A DNA stretch of 64,000 bases from Carettochelys insculpta (lineage: Eukaryota; Chordata; Testudines; Carettochelyidae), in contig NC_134138.1 of the NCBI RefSeq assembly GCF_033958435.1, positions 5,468,001 through 5,532,000 on the forward strand, read 5' to 3'. The notes below the pieces were generated by a model. That model was not told where the DNA came from. It saw only the letters and a list, made by a program, of their open reading frames with translations, and did no database searches. Shown piece by piece: positions 44,165 to 55,142 of this stretch; position 1 is the stretch's first letter; each line of letters opens with the position of its first letter. A program made the translations under genes and the position numbers.

Positions 44165-44787
44165 AGGTGTCGGCAGCAAGCAGGGCATCTAGGGGCTCCT
44201 TTTCACCCATCTCACACAGAACTGGCTCCAGCCCACACCCAGTAGCCTGGGAAATGTGCACCCCCGGGCGCCTTGGAGAGGCGATGCTTCCCCACTCGCA
44301 CGCACAGAGTCTGAGTGTAGAAAAGAAACTTTTAATGAAAGAGGCAGAGAAATCACATGGCAATAGCTTGGGAAAATCCCACACCCAGAGTTCGTAACTA
44401 ACCCTCAAGTAACTGTCCCAGCTCAGATGGATTGAGCAGTGTCCTTTGCCTCTCAGGCTCACAAGTCCAGTACTGTAAGGATCGAATCCACACACCCCAA
44501 CATTCTCTGCACCCAACCTCAAATGCCCCACTTACAACTCTGTCCAGTCCGTGCAGGTCCTGACACATCACCCCGATGCACCCCCTCATTGAGCCTGAGG
44601 CAAGGCCAGACATCCTCTCATTGGTCCAGTGTCCTGTGTGCCCCCCCACTGGCCGTTTGTCCCCTGTATTGTGGCTGGAGGCAAAACCAGCTCTCCATGG
44701 CTTGAGCCGCCGGTTCTACTGCTCAGCTCGTAGCAGTTTCAGCTTTGGGCCTAACTGCAGCACCTACCAAGAAGGAGTCTCACAAAG
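44165..44787 (-). mobile_element. LTR-like sequence in copy D
   Basis: The reverse complement of 33,765-33,114, with the ATTAAA signal on the minus strand near 44,335. Confidence 0.5.
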
Positions 44788-45378
44788 GCTACGTCTACGC
44801 TAGCCCCTTCTTTCTGAAAGGGGTATGGTAATAAGCAAGGTCAGAATATGCTAATGAGGCACTACCATGAATATGAGGCACCTAATTAGCATAATGGCAG
44901 CTACAGCAGGCCGCCCATGCAGTGCAGATGGGACCCTTTGCAAAGCCCCTTATTGCTATTTGGTTTTAGGGGCTTTCGAAGACTAGGGGGCTGTGGCCGC
45001 ACTTGGCCAAAATTTTGAAATGGCCGTGCTAATGGCCAAATCGAAGAATACTAATGAGGTGCTGAAATGAATATTCAGCACCTCATTAGCATACTGCCAC
45101 CTGCGCCACGTCAGAAGTGCCCCAGTTTGCTTGCGTGTGGGTTGGCTACATGGGGGTCCTTTCCCAAAGGACCCTACACACTTCAAAATCCCCTTGTTCC
45201 TATCAACTGATAAGGGGATTTCCAGGTCTGCAAGGGTCTTTCAAAAAGGATCCCTATGGAACCAAGCCACAAAGTGCCCTGTCCAACAGCATCCTAATGA
45301 GGCACTGAATATTCATTTCAGCACCTCATTAGTATTGTTCTATTCAGTTATTAGCATAGCCATTCCAAAGTACAGCTG
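44788..45378. repeat. Inverted-repeat element, type 3, in copy D
   Basis: Starts GGCTACGTCTACGCTAGCCC. It is the reverse complement of 33,113-32,495, with the same TGCTAATGAGG and GAATATTCA blocks. Confidence 0.75.
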
Positions 45379-45386
45379 CAGTCCAG

Positions 45387-46097
45387 AGCTACGTCTACAC
45401 GTGAAGCCTACATCGAAGTAGCTTATTTTGATGTAGCGACATCGAAATAGGCTATTTCAATGAATAACGTCTGTACGTTCTCCAGGGCTGGCAACGTCGA
45501 CGTTCAACATCGACGTTGCGTGGCACCACATCGAAATAGGCGCTACGAGGGAACGTCTACACGCCAAAGTAGCACACATCGAAATAAGGGTGCCAGGCAC
45601 AGCTGCAGACAGGGTCACAGGGCGGACTCAACAGCAAGCTGCTCCCTTAAAGGGCCCCTCCCAGACACACTTGCACTAAACAACACAAGATCCACAGAGC
45701 CGACAGCTGGTTGCAGACACTGTGCATGCAGCATGGATCCCCAGCTGCCGCAGCAGCAGCCAGAAGCCCTGGGCTCAGGGCTGCTGAACACGGTGACCAT
45801 AGAGCCCCGCAGGGGCCGGAGAGAGAGCGTCTCTCAACCCCTCAGCTGATGGCTGCTATGGTGGACCCCGCTATTTCGATGTTGCGGGACGCGGATCGGC
45901 TACACGTGCCCTACTTCGATGTTCAACTTCGAAGTAGGGCGCTATTCCCATCCCCTCATGGGGTTAGCGGCTTCGACGTCTCGCCGCCTAATGTCGATGT
46001 TAACATCGAAATAGCGCCCAACACGTGTAGCCGTGACGGGCGCTATTTCGAAGTTAGTGCCGCTACTTCGAAGTAGCGTGCACGTGTAGACACGGCT
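45387..46097 (+). mobile_element. Type 1 inverted-repeat DNA element
   Basis: Begins GCTACGTCTACACGTGAAGC and ends GTGCACGTGTAGACACGGCT. It abuts the type 3 element on its left, and no clear target duplication is seen. Confidence 0.8.
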
Positions 46098-46229
46098 TGC
46101 AAGTGTTCAGAAAGGTGGTTGGGTGACTTGCATTACTGAACCCTGTTTTTTTGTCAGGTGGTGGAGCTGGCCCATGGTCCCTGGGGTTGATGTCCCATAA
46201 ATCTTGTCTTAGGTGCTGTGGTCACCCCT

Positions 46230-46460
46230 TGTATTTCAGGGCATGATTGCCAGGGTGCGGGAGAGGTGGGACCTGCTTGTCTCTGATACCCAGCCTTCCC
46301 AAGGCCAAGCCAGCTAGCTGCTTTGAAAACAGTTGCGCAAATCCAGCGGCCATTTGTGCTTTAGAGAACAGACTGGCCCTGCTGGTTGGTCTGGTGGGGA
46401 GAGAGCTGCGCAGGGCAGCTGTGTCCCTCACTGCCAGGACTCCCAAGTTTAGAGCAAGGT
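46230..46460 (+). mobile_element. CR1 5' fragment
   Basis: A plus-strand match to the minus-strand segment 17,490-17,720, with GTGGGACCTGCTTGTCTCTG and ACAGACTGGCCCTGCTGGTT. It is isolated, with no endonuclease or reverse transcriptase part next to it. Confidence 0.65.
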
Positions 46461-46877
46461 CTGCCTACCAGGACCAGCACCAGGGGTACGGGGAGAGGAC
46501 AGGACAGGACATAGCTTAGCCTTAGCCTCCTGCTGGGTGCTCAGAGAGTGCCATTGGCACTGGAGGAAAAGGCTTCTGCCTCTGCAGCTCCCCATTGCAC
46601 AGCCCAGACGGAGCTGCCCTCCACTGAGGACGTCACTCCGCCTCTCTTTGGGGCATGCCCCAGGCAAAGGATAAATTGAGCCCTGCCACTGGGTCCATGC
46701 TGTGGCAGCCAGTTTCAGCCACTTCACGCTGGATCCACGCCGCGTCCCAGGGAATTTGCAGCCCCTGGGCTGGCCTCACCCCTTCCTACCCTGGACAGCT
46801 CATGCAGAACAGAAGGCCCCCGCGCTGCAGGGGGGTGCTGTGAGGAGGGGCAGGCAGGGCTCTGGCTGATAGGAGCC
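46461..46877. other. Unassigned sequence
   Basis: No gene or named repeat is seen between the CR1 fragment and the solo LTR. Confidence 0.4.
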
Positions 46878-47294
46878 TGTAATGGGGTTCAGGGGTCCCC
46901 CTGCACTGCACCCCATCCGCTGGCAGGAGTGACTCTCACTCAGCAGGTACAACAGGAGGTTTATTAGGCACCAGATGCCCAGTTTCTCACAGAAGCGTCA
47001 GTGCAGCAGTCAGAGACAGTCCTTCCAACCCGTCCTGGGGTGAGGAGCCCGAGGGGTGCCCCTCTGGGGTGTAGCTTTTGGCTGGCTGCCTTCCAGCTCC
47101 CTCTCACCCAGCCTCTAACTGCTGCCCCCGATTCAAAACCAGCTCAGCTCCACCCTCCTCTTTGTTCAGGGCTGAGGTGTTACCTGCCAGCCTAGGTTAT
47201 AGCCCCAGGGTCATCCTCAGCCGCTGGGAGCTGCTCTGCTTGTCCCACACATCCAGCCTGAGTCTCACACATGCACTCCCCCGACTCCATCACA
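46878..47294 (-). mobile_element. Solo Gypsy LTR with GAGCC duplication
   Basis: Begins TGTAATGGGGTTCAGG and ends CGACTCCATCACA on the plus strand, flanked by GAGCC at 46873-46877 and 47295-47299. This is the same LTR family as 13,023 and 15,987. A plus-strand GTTTATTAG marks the minus-strand polyadenylation signal. Confidence 0.9.
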
Positions 47295-47299
47295 GAGCC

Positions 47300-47780
47300 C
47301 CACAGCAGGTAGGGGTGGGGAGCCACAGAAGGGGGGGATGGGAAGGGACCTCAGCTTGTCCCTGGCTGAGTCTCCCAGGGCCCTGTGCTGTGCCAGAGGG
47401 GGCTGTGGGCTGGCCCTCCCCCAGCCCTTCATAGAGCCAGGCGCAGCGGGAAGGACAGCATGTCACCGGCTCCCCGCAGGCTGAGCGCCATTGTGCCAGG
47501 GAAGGAGCTCATTGTCTGCGGGCAGGCAGGCTCATGCAGACAATGCGGCTCTGCTGAGCAGCCAAACAGGCGCTGGAGCTGGCGGGGGCCCAGGGCTCCC
47601 TGGCAGGAGATCCTCAGAGAAGGGTTCGGAAGAGCCGCCTTTGGAGAGCCTGGGCTGTGTGACTGGAAGGGCAAATGGGGGTAGGAGTTGGGGTTAGGGG
47701 CACTTAAGGGAGGAACGTGAGTTGGCTGGGGGGCCAACAGTGGGAGGAAGGGGTTGGTGAAGGGGAGTAAGGGAGGCCTG
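47300..47780. other. Unassigned sequence before the SINE cluster
   Basis: A GC-rich stretch without a recognisable motif. It ends in a run of 14 G before the first SINE head. Confidence 0.4.
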
Positions 47781-47783
47781 TGG

Positions 47784-48505
47784 TGGGGGGGGGGGGGAGC
47801 TAGCTCAGTGGTTAGAGCATTGGCCTGCTAAACCCAGGGGTGTGAGCTCAGTCCTTGAGGGAGTCACTTAGGGACCAGGGCCAAGTTTTTTAAAAAAAGG
47901 GGGGAGGTGCTGGTTCAGGCTGAATGACATTCTGAGGTCCTTTACATCTCTTTGAGGTGTGTATCTCCATATAGCTTCGACAGGAGTAGGGATAGCTCAG
48001 TGGTTTGAGCATTGCCCTGCTAAAGCCAAAGTTGTGAGCTCAGTCCTTGAGGAGGCCATTTAGGGATCTGGGGCAAATAGATTTAGCTGGCTTATTGGTC
48101 TCTGGGTATCACTTTTAAAAAAAAAGCGGGGGGAGGGGTTAACTCAGTGGTCTGAGCAGTGGCCTGTTAAACTCCCTGAGTTGTGAGTTCAGGCCTTGAG
48201 AAGTTTGGGAGAAATAATGTGTGGGGAGGAAATCTGTCAGGGATGTTGCTTGGTGCTGTGTATCTCCCCAGATGAAAAAAATGTCAAGGGGGTGGGAGAG
48301 GTCAGTGGTTAGAGCATTGACCCACTAAACCCAGGGGTGTTGAGCTCAACCCCCTGAGAGGGCCATTTAGGGGGTCTCAGGCAAATAGATTTAAAAAAAA
48401 AAAAGTGGCAGGGATGGTGCTTGGCCCTGCCCAGAGGAAGGGGACTGGACTGGATGAATTCCCAGGGCCCCTTCCAGCTCTGTGAGATGTGTATCTCTGT
48501 ATATA
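47784..48505 (+). mobile_element. Array of four tRNA-derived SINEs
   Basis: Four heads in the same orientation at about 47,795, 47,988, 48,132 and 48,288. Each has an A-box-like TAGCTCAGTGG or variant, GAGCATTGGCCTGCTAAAC-type text and a B-box-like GTGAGCTCAGTCC. Short A-rich stretches separate them. The first and last carry a CR1-like tail (CCCTTCCAGCTCTGTGAGAT near 48,470). These are turtle tRNA-Lys SINEs, diverged from one another. Confidence 0.85.
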
Positions 48506-48509
48506 AATC

Positions 48510-50360
48510 ACAGGGCCTGTCACTTGAGCTCCAGGGGGACCTCCCTCAGCTGCCTCTACCAGTACATCCATTATCTTCTCTGCCAAGCTGAGCCCAGCCC
48601 TGAGAGGGTGCCACTGCAATCCCCCCGTCTTCATCACTCAGCAAGGCCTGGGAAAGTGACAAGGTCAGGGCCCACCTCCACTCTTCTGGTTTTAGCCCTC
48701 AACACAGACCACAGAACTGGCTGTGCTCTAGCAAAGCATTTTAGCCAGAGGTTATTGTGGCTGCAGCTGAGGCCTCACCCAGACTGGGCACATCCCTGCC
48801 AGTCACAAAGCCTGGGCAGAGCAGGGGCTGAGATTCCTGCTCGGTGGGGGATGAGCATCCCAGGAAGAAGAGATGGAAAGCTACGCTGAAAAGGGAAAGC
48901 CCCAGGTGCCTCTGAGATCAGACAGACCCCCACAGCTCTGCAGAAGCAGGGGACTCACTGCCCCATGAACTGAGCAGCTGAGCTGGGACCTGTGCTAGCC
49001 CAATGTTCCCACAGCCTGTACAGCAGGGCGGCTCTGCCAACAGTAATACCCAGGCATCAGCCAACGTAACAGTGTGTGTGTCTGGTACAACTTCCATCCA
49101 GGGACACCAGATACCTGGCAATCATTGGCTAACTCAGCCTCATGCTTTGCAGGAGATGTGGCAGTAGAGCCACCGACCGGCAACAAGAATCTCCCAGAGT
49201 CACAGAGTCAGCTGCATGTGCAGAACCCAGGAGTCCTGGCTCCCAGTCCCTCCTGTACTCTCTAGGAGGCCTTCCCCCCGAGATGTGAATAGAGCCTAGG
49301 AGGGTTTGCTCTCATCCCTTGTTGTGTTCTCTCTGTGCCTCACTGCCCCACCTACACTACAGGGACTCTCAGGTTGCTCCCCACCCCACCTGGGTAGTGG
49401 AGGCTTGTTAAGCACTAAGTTATCTGCTCAGAGCTCTGGCTGAGCAACAGGCATAGCGGCTGAGCCTGGGGGCAGGCCAGAGTTGGGCAGAGCCCTTGGG
49501 CAGTCAGCCTATGCAGTGGTGGGCAGGGGAGTCACAGAAGCGCTCCCTGCCTGGGCCCTGCTGGGGCTGTCCCCTTCCCCACCCCTCTTCCTGGCACACA
49601 TCCCAGTGCGAAAGGGCCAGCCCAGCGACACAGATGGAGGTGGAGACCTTCGCAAGGCTGTGCTCTGGCCCTGAGCTCCTGCCAGGTTCCCTGGGCTGCC
49701 TGTGCCCAGGAAAGGGAGGGAGGTAAAGAGCAAGGGAGCTTTCACCCATGCACAAACCTGAGAGCGGGGAGGAGGGGCATGCTGAGCTATGGGTCTCAGC
49801 CCTCCCTTCAATCACTGTGAGCAGGCTACGCTGCAGCCTCACCCACACCTGGCTTCTGACATGCCCTGAGGAGGCTCCAGGCGTAAGAATTAATCACCAT
49901 AACACATAACAATAATTCGCCTGTACTCACAGCCAGGTAAATGTGGCTGCCTTACACCAGCACCAATGCATAAGCCAGTAACGTAACAGTGCCACCTGGT
50001 CGTCAGTTTGGGTATCGCAGCAAGGGCATCCCCCGCGGAACATGCCACAGGCTCTCTGACACCGGTCATGGCGTCTCGCCACAGCTTCCAGTGCTGAACT
50101 GAGGAGGTTCCTCCGGCTCTGGGTTCAGGCCCAGAAAGATGATAGCACACCGGGAGGGAATTCAGGAAAGAGCAGGCAGAAGCTGCCATGTACCTTGAAG
50201 GAGCTAAGAGCCTCCTGGCTAGAGCACTGCACCCCTTTCATTGCAGCTGGCCAACACTGACCTAAACCTTGGACTAGTCCACAGGGAAGAAGGACATCCC
50301 GGCATAGTGCAGAGCCAAGCTGCCTTCTTCCAGCGGCTACAGCATGGTAAGAAATAAATA
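48510..50360. other. 1.85-kb stretch without recognised features
   Basis: Only short open frames on both strands. I see no conserved motif or splice-site series and no repeat I can name. Confidence 0.4.
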
Positions 50361-50364
50361 TGCC

Positions 50365-50897
50365 AAGAACAACAAGAAGGCCTGTGGCCCCTTATAGACT
50401 AACATATCTTGCAGCATAAGCTTTCGTGGGCAAAGACCCGCTTCATCAGATGCATGAGTAGGGGGGCGGTGTCAGAGGGGTATTTAAAGAGTGGAGTCCC
50501 AGGAAGAGGGAGGGCCGGAGCTGACAAGGTCTATTCAGCAAGGTGGAAATGGCCCAGTCCCAAAAGCAGTTATCAAAAGAGGAAAATCCAAGTCAGATCA
50601 GATGGGGGATGTGAACCTTTGTCAGAGTCTAACTTGTTTTGCCCTCTTTTGGTAAGTACTGTTGATACCGGGCCATTTCCGCCTGGCTGAATAGACCTCG
50701 TCAGCTCCGGCCCTCCCTCTTACTGGGACTCCACTCTCTAAATACCCCTCTGAAACCACGCCCCCCAACTCATGCACCTGACAAAGCGGGTCTTTGCCCA
50801 CAAAAGCTTATGCTCCAAAATCTCTGTTAGTCTATAAGGTGCCACAGGACTTCTTGTTGTTCTCGAAGCTACAGACTAACATGGCTCCTCTCTGATA
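50365..50897. repeat. Two facing Penelope-type tails (hairpin element)
   Basis: The left arm (50,365-50,550) and the right arm (about 50,690-50,897) are inverted copies. Each holds ACTAACAT or its complement, GCTTTCGTGGGCAAAGACCC, and the block GGCCATTTCC. Similar facing tails bracket the CR1 at 7222-8140. Confidence 0.8.
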
Positions 50898-51064
50898 TAT
50901 GCCAAGAACGAATCATGCCAAACCAACCAAATTTCCTTCTTTGAGCGAGTGGCTGGGGAGAAGCTGGGGAGCAGCGCTATATCTAAAGAACACTTTTTGC
51001 ATTGTGATGCCAAAAAAGGCTATTCCTCCAAATCAGCTGCTGGTATGGCATTCTGACACACCAG

Positions 51065-51775
51065 AGCCGTGTCTACACGTGCACGCTACTTCGAAGTAGC
51101 GGCACTAACTTCGAAATAGTGCCCGTCACGGCTATACGCGCCGGGCGCTATTTCGAAGTTAACTTCGACGTTAGGCGGCGAGACGTCGAAGTCGCTAACC
51201 CCATGAGGGGATAGGAATAGCGCCCTACTTTGACGTTCAACGTCGAAGTAGGGACCGTGTAGTCGTTGCGCATCCCGCAACTTCGAAATAGCGGGGTCCG
51301 CCATGGCGGCCATCAGCTGAGGGGTTGAGAGATGCTCTCTCTCCAGCCCCTGCGGGGCTCTATGGTCACCGTGGGCAGCAGCCCTTAGCCCAGGGCTTCT
51401 GGCTGCTGCTGCGGCAGCTGGGGATCCATGCTGCATGCACAGGGTCTGCAACCAGTTGTCGGCTCTGTGTATCTTGTGTTGTTTAGTGCAACTGTGTCTG
51501 GGAGGGGCCCTTTAAGGGAGCGGCTTGCTGTTCAGTCCGCCCTGAGACCCTGTCTGCAGCTGTGCCTGGCACCCTTTTTTCGATGTGTGCTACTTTGGCG
51601 TGTAGATGTTCCCTCGCAGCGCCTATTTCGATGTGGTGCCGCGCAACGTCGAAGTTGAACATCGACGTTGCCAGCCCTGGAGGACGTGTAGACGTTACTC
51701 ATCGAAATAGCCTATTTCGATGTTGCTACATTGAGATAAGCTATTTCGATGTTGGCTTCACATGTAGACGTAGCC
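51065..51775 (-). mobile_element. Type 1 inverted-repeat DNA element, CAG duplication
   Basis: A 711-bp copy beginning AGCCGTGTCTACACGTGCAC and ending CACATGTAGACGTAGCC, flanked by CAG at 51062-51064 and 51776-51778. Confidence 0.85.
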
Positions 51776-51779
51776 CAGC

Positions 51780-53780
51780 ATGCCCCACATTGCTGCCTTT
51801 CAGAATTAGCTACCAGTGTTCCTGGAGCTCATCCACGGAGGTGGGGATTCACTTGGTCCTAGGGGGAGCTAGTTCTGAGTCTGGGGCTTCACCTGTCAGA
51901 TTTGACTCCCTGACAACCTCTCCTTGGTCCTGGAGACAATCCCTGGTCCCTGTGCAGTGCCCCACCTTCACACAGCCTCTACGCACACATAAGGGGCAAC
52001 CAGCTCTGACAAACACCTGCTTCTTGGTACAGCACCACCACCGTCCACACCCTCTCCCGACACTCAATACCACAAGCATCTACATCTACATTTGCACGCT
52101 GCCCAGAGGCACAGCAGCAACATACACACCCCACCTTTACACACACACACACACATCCTTTCACACAGCACCTCCACACACACACACCCCCTTGGCCCTA
52201 CGCACCACACTGGCTCCAATGTTGCTATCTTGGCTCTGCACCCAGTGCTGTCAGCACACCCACCTGCCCCCTGCCCTTCCCCATTTCTTTTGTGGCCCCA
52301 CGACCACCCGCTGCAGGCATCTGCTAGCGGCACAGTCCCACTTGAGGCAGGAGAGACAAGGTATGGTGGGTACACCCCACACAGCCCCCTCCCCCTGCCA
52401 GCATAAGCAGTGTGTTGTTACTGTTGCTGTTACTGTGATTATTTATGTACTTTCCATTGTTCTACAAACTAACTACCATGAATACATGAGGGGTGCAATT
52501 TTATATTCTTGCCTCAGGTGCAGAATTAGCTAGTTAGGGTACTGAGATTGTCACAGAACCTACTACTGGAGAGAGCAAGAAGGATTTTTATTCTGGAGTA
52601 AAAATGAGTTTGTTCTGCTCTGAATACATCAGCACAGAGATCTCTCCTGAAATAGAGGTGCTGGTCAATTTCACAGCTGAATCAGTTGCTCATAAACTTC
52701 ACAATTACTGACATTTACTATGCTTATGGTTATACTAGAGAGGTTTGTGACATAGTAGGGCATGCAACAAACTAAACATGGATCAAATGCATCAACGTTT
52801 CAAATCCATCACAGAATATACCACCTTGAAGAGCGAGTACAGACACATGTTCAAAATATTCTTTAACTCAACTATTTCTAACTATTCATAGCCCGAAATC
52901 AGCCACACATGCAACGTTTGGTTCAGGTCTCCGAATGTTGCTTTTCATGTTATGAATTTCACATCTGTAACAATATTTTACAAGTATGATTTTATTAAAT
53001 AATTGAACCAATAAATAATTGAAATTCAATGGATCGATTGCAAAATGCAAAGGAGAATAAATAGCACCTTACAGGATTAGAAGGAAACATGGGCCTGCAG
53101 TTGTACAAAAAGATGGGCAAGTTGAGGGAGGCAGCTCCAGAAAACAGACTCCTCTCCTTGCCAACCCCTTGGGGCAGAGATGCTGCATTTAAACCATGTT
53201 CCAGCTGGCTCCATCCTTCTGTCCCTGACCTTGCACAGCAGGGGATGGGGGGCTACCTGCCAGCCCAGGCAGGCCAGGAAGCAGCACTGTAGCTGTTTCT
53301 CAGCATGAAGACTCCTGTGGGGTCAGCATTTCCCCTCACAGCCGCTCTGCAGAGCAACCATGGGAGCAGGAGGAACTGACCAAGCCTGTGCCAGGCTGGG
53401 ACTCAGGCAGCTTTGACCAAGGAGGCTCGGCACCCTATTGCAAAAGGGTTACTAGGTAAAGGACTGACAAAGGGCCTTACTGCCGGGCCACCTCTGGGGA
53501 ACTTTACTGGGAACATTCAGACAGGGTTACCCTACAGAAAAGAGAACATCCCTGAGGCGCAGCGTGTCTGTAACAGTACCCACTCGTTCCCACCGCAGTA
53601 CCACCGGGCTCAGCAACCTTGGAGGCAGTGTTGAAAACTGACCTTCCATCCTCTCCAGCCTGAGTGCCGGTGATACTTTTAAAAGCCACTAGGGGTCCTT
53701 CTGACAACAGCTCCGTGAATAAACACGCGAGGAGGCAGGGCTCTCCCGCTCGGGGAGGGGGTTGGCCGTGTGAGACGGGC
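51780..53780. other. 2-kb interval upstream of VPS28 without recognised genes
   Basis: Contains CA-rich microsatellites near 52,135-52,190 and an AT-rich part at about 52,420-53,070. I see no conserved open frame. Confidence 0.45.
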
Positions 53781-53799
53781 TTTTCCTACTCCCCAGGCG

Positions 53800-54300
53800 G
53801 CCTGGCTCTGTGCCAGCACCCGGCTGCCTGGGGGGAGGAAGGGCGGGGCTGAGCTCCCGCCTCACCTGCTGTTCTTGGCACGCGTGCTGTTCTTGGCACG
53901 CGTGCCGGCTCTGCGGAGCCCTAGCACGTCACACACGCTCCCGTTCGGGCTGCTGGCGCCTGGCCCTTGTACCGGGGCTGTGGCGCACTCCGGCATCCAC
54001 CCACCGGCCAGAGGCGCAGGGCGCCGGCTCCCCCCCCCACGGGATTGCACACCGCCGGGCCGGGCGGGAAAGCCCCGTCTCTGGAGGGGCGGGGGGGGGG
54101 GTCACTTGTTCATCCCTCAGCACAGCAGCGCGCGCCCTTCCCGCCCAAATAACGGCCGCGCCCCTCCCAGGCAGGCGGGCGAGCGGAGCGCCCAGCGCTC
54201 GATGTGCTCCGGCGCCATTTTCCAGGAAGCGGGTGAGAGGGCGGTGGCGCGGCAGGGCCGGGGGCGCGGGGAGCAGCGGTGCGGTGCGGTGCGCTCGGCT
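53800..54300 (+). promoter_or_regulatory. VPS28: CpG-rich VPS28 promoter and noncoding exon 1
   Basis: CpG-dense and GC-rich. A GGCGCCATTTT box (54211-54221) fits the YY1 consensus often found just inside transcripts of housekeeping genes. It is followed by an ETS-like AGGAAG and a GTGAGA donor at 54233, so the untranslated first exon ends at 54232. A duplicated CTGTTCTTGGCACGCGTGC unit lies at 53,868-53,905. The start site itself is not determined. Confidence 0.7.
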
Positions 54301-54985
54301 CAGGGTGTGTGTGTGTGTGTGTGTGTGTTTGGCTGGGGGGCGGTGAGGAGCGCAGGGCCGGGGGGGGTGTTTGTGGCTGGGGGGCGGTGGGGAGCGCAGG
54401 GCGGGGGGGGTGTTTGTGGCTGGGGGGCGGTGAGGAGCGCACGGCCGGGGTGGGGTGTTTGTGACTGTGGGGCGGTGGGGAGCGCAGGGCCGGGGGGGGT
54501 GTTTGTGACTGGGGGGCGGTGGCGAGCGCGGGGCCGGGGGGGGGTGTTTGTGACAGGGGCGGTGGCGAGCGCGGGGCCGGGGGGGGGGTGTTTGTGGCTG
54601 GGGGGCGGTGGCGAGCGCAGGGCCGGGGGGGGGTGTTTGTGGCTGGGGGGCGGTGGGGAACGCCGGGCCGGGGGGGGGGGCGTTTGCGGCTGGGGGGCGG
54701 TGGGGAGCGCAGGGCCGGGGGGTGTTTGTCATTACGGGGCGGTGGGGAGTGCAGGGCCGGGGGGCGTTTGTGACTAGGGGGCGGTGGGGAGCGCAGGGCC
54801 GGGGGGTGTTTGTCACTAGGGGGCGGTGGGGAGCGCAGGGCCGGGGGGGTTGTGTGTGTGTGTGTGTGTGTTTGGCTGGGGGGCGGTGGGGAGCGCAGGG
54901 CCGGGGGGTGTTTGTGTCTAGGGGGCGGTGGGGAGCGCAGGGCTGGGGGGTGTTTGTCACTAGGGGGCAGTGGGGAGTGTGGGGC
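54300..54985. repeat. G-rich 41-46-bp VNTR in VPS28 intron 1
   Basis: About fifteen units containing GGGGCGGTGGGGAGCGCAGG and a run of six or more G followed by TGTTTGTG. TG runs of about 20 bases lie near each end (54,305-54,327 and 54,850-54,871). The coding strand is the G-rich one. Long open frames on both strands here are repeat artefacts. Confidence 0.92.
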
Positions 54986-55070
54986 CCCGGGCTGTTTGGG
55001 TCCGGGGATCGCGTCGGGTGCAGGGGCCGGGCCACCAGGCCACACTAACGCCTCTCTCCCTCCCTCGCAG

Positions 55071-55142
55071 AGGTCCCCCAGGCAGCAGTGCCCCAGCCCA
55101 CCACAATGTTCCACGGGATCCCTGCTGCGCCTGGCCCAGGAG
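55071..55142 (+). CDS. VPS28: VPS28 exon 2 (start codon)
   Basis: The acceptor CCTCGCAG ends at 55070. The 35-base untranslated part is followed by ATG at 55106. The exon ends one base into an Ala codon, and the donor is GTGAGT. Confidence 0.9.

Noticed and set aside
47784..48505. tRNA genes
   Set aside because: A and B boxes are present, but no copy folds into a cloverleaf with intact acceptor pairing; they are SINE heads.
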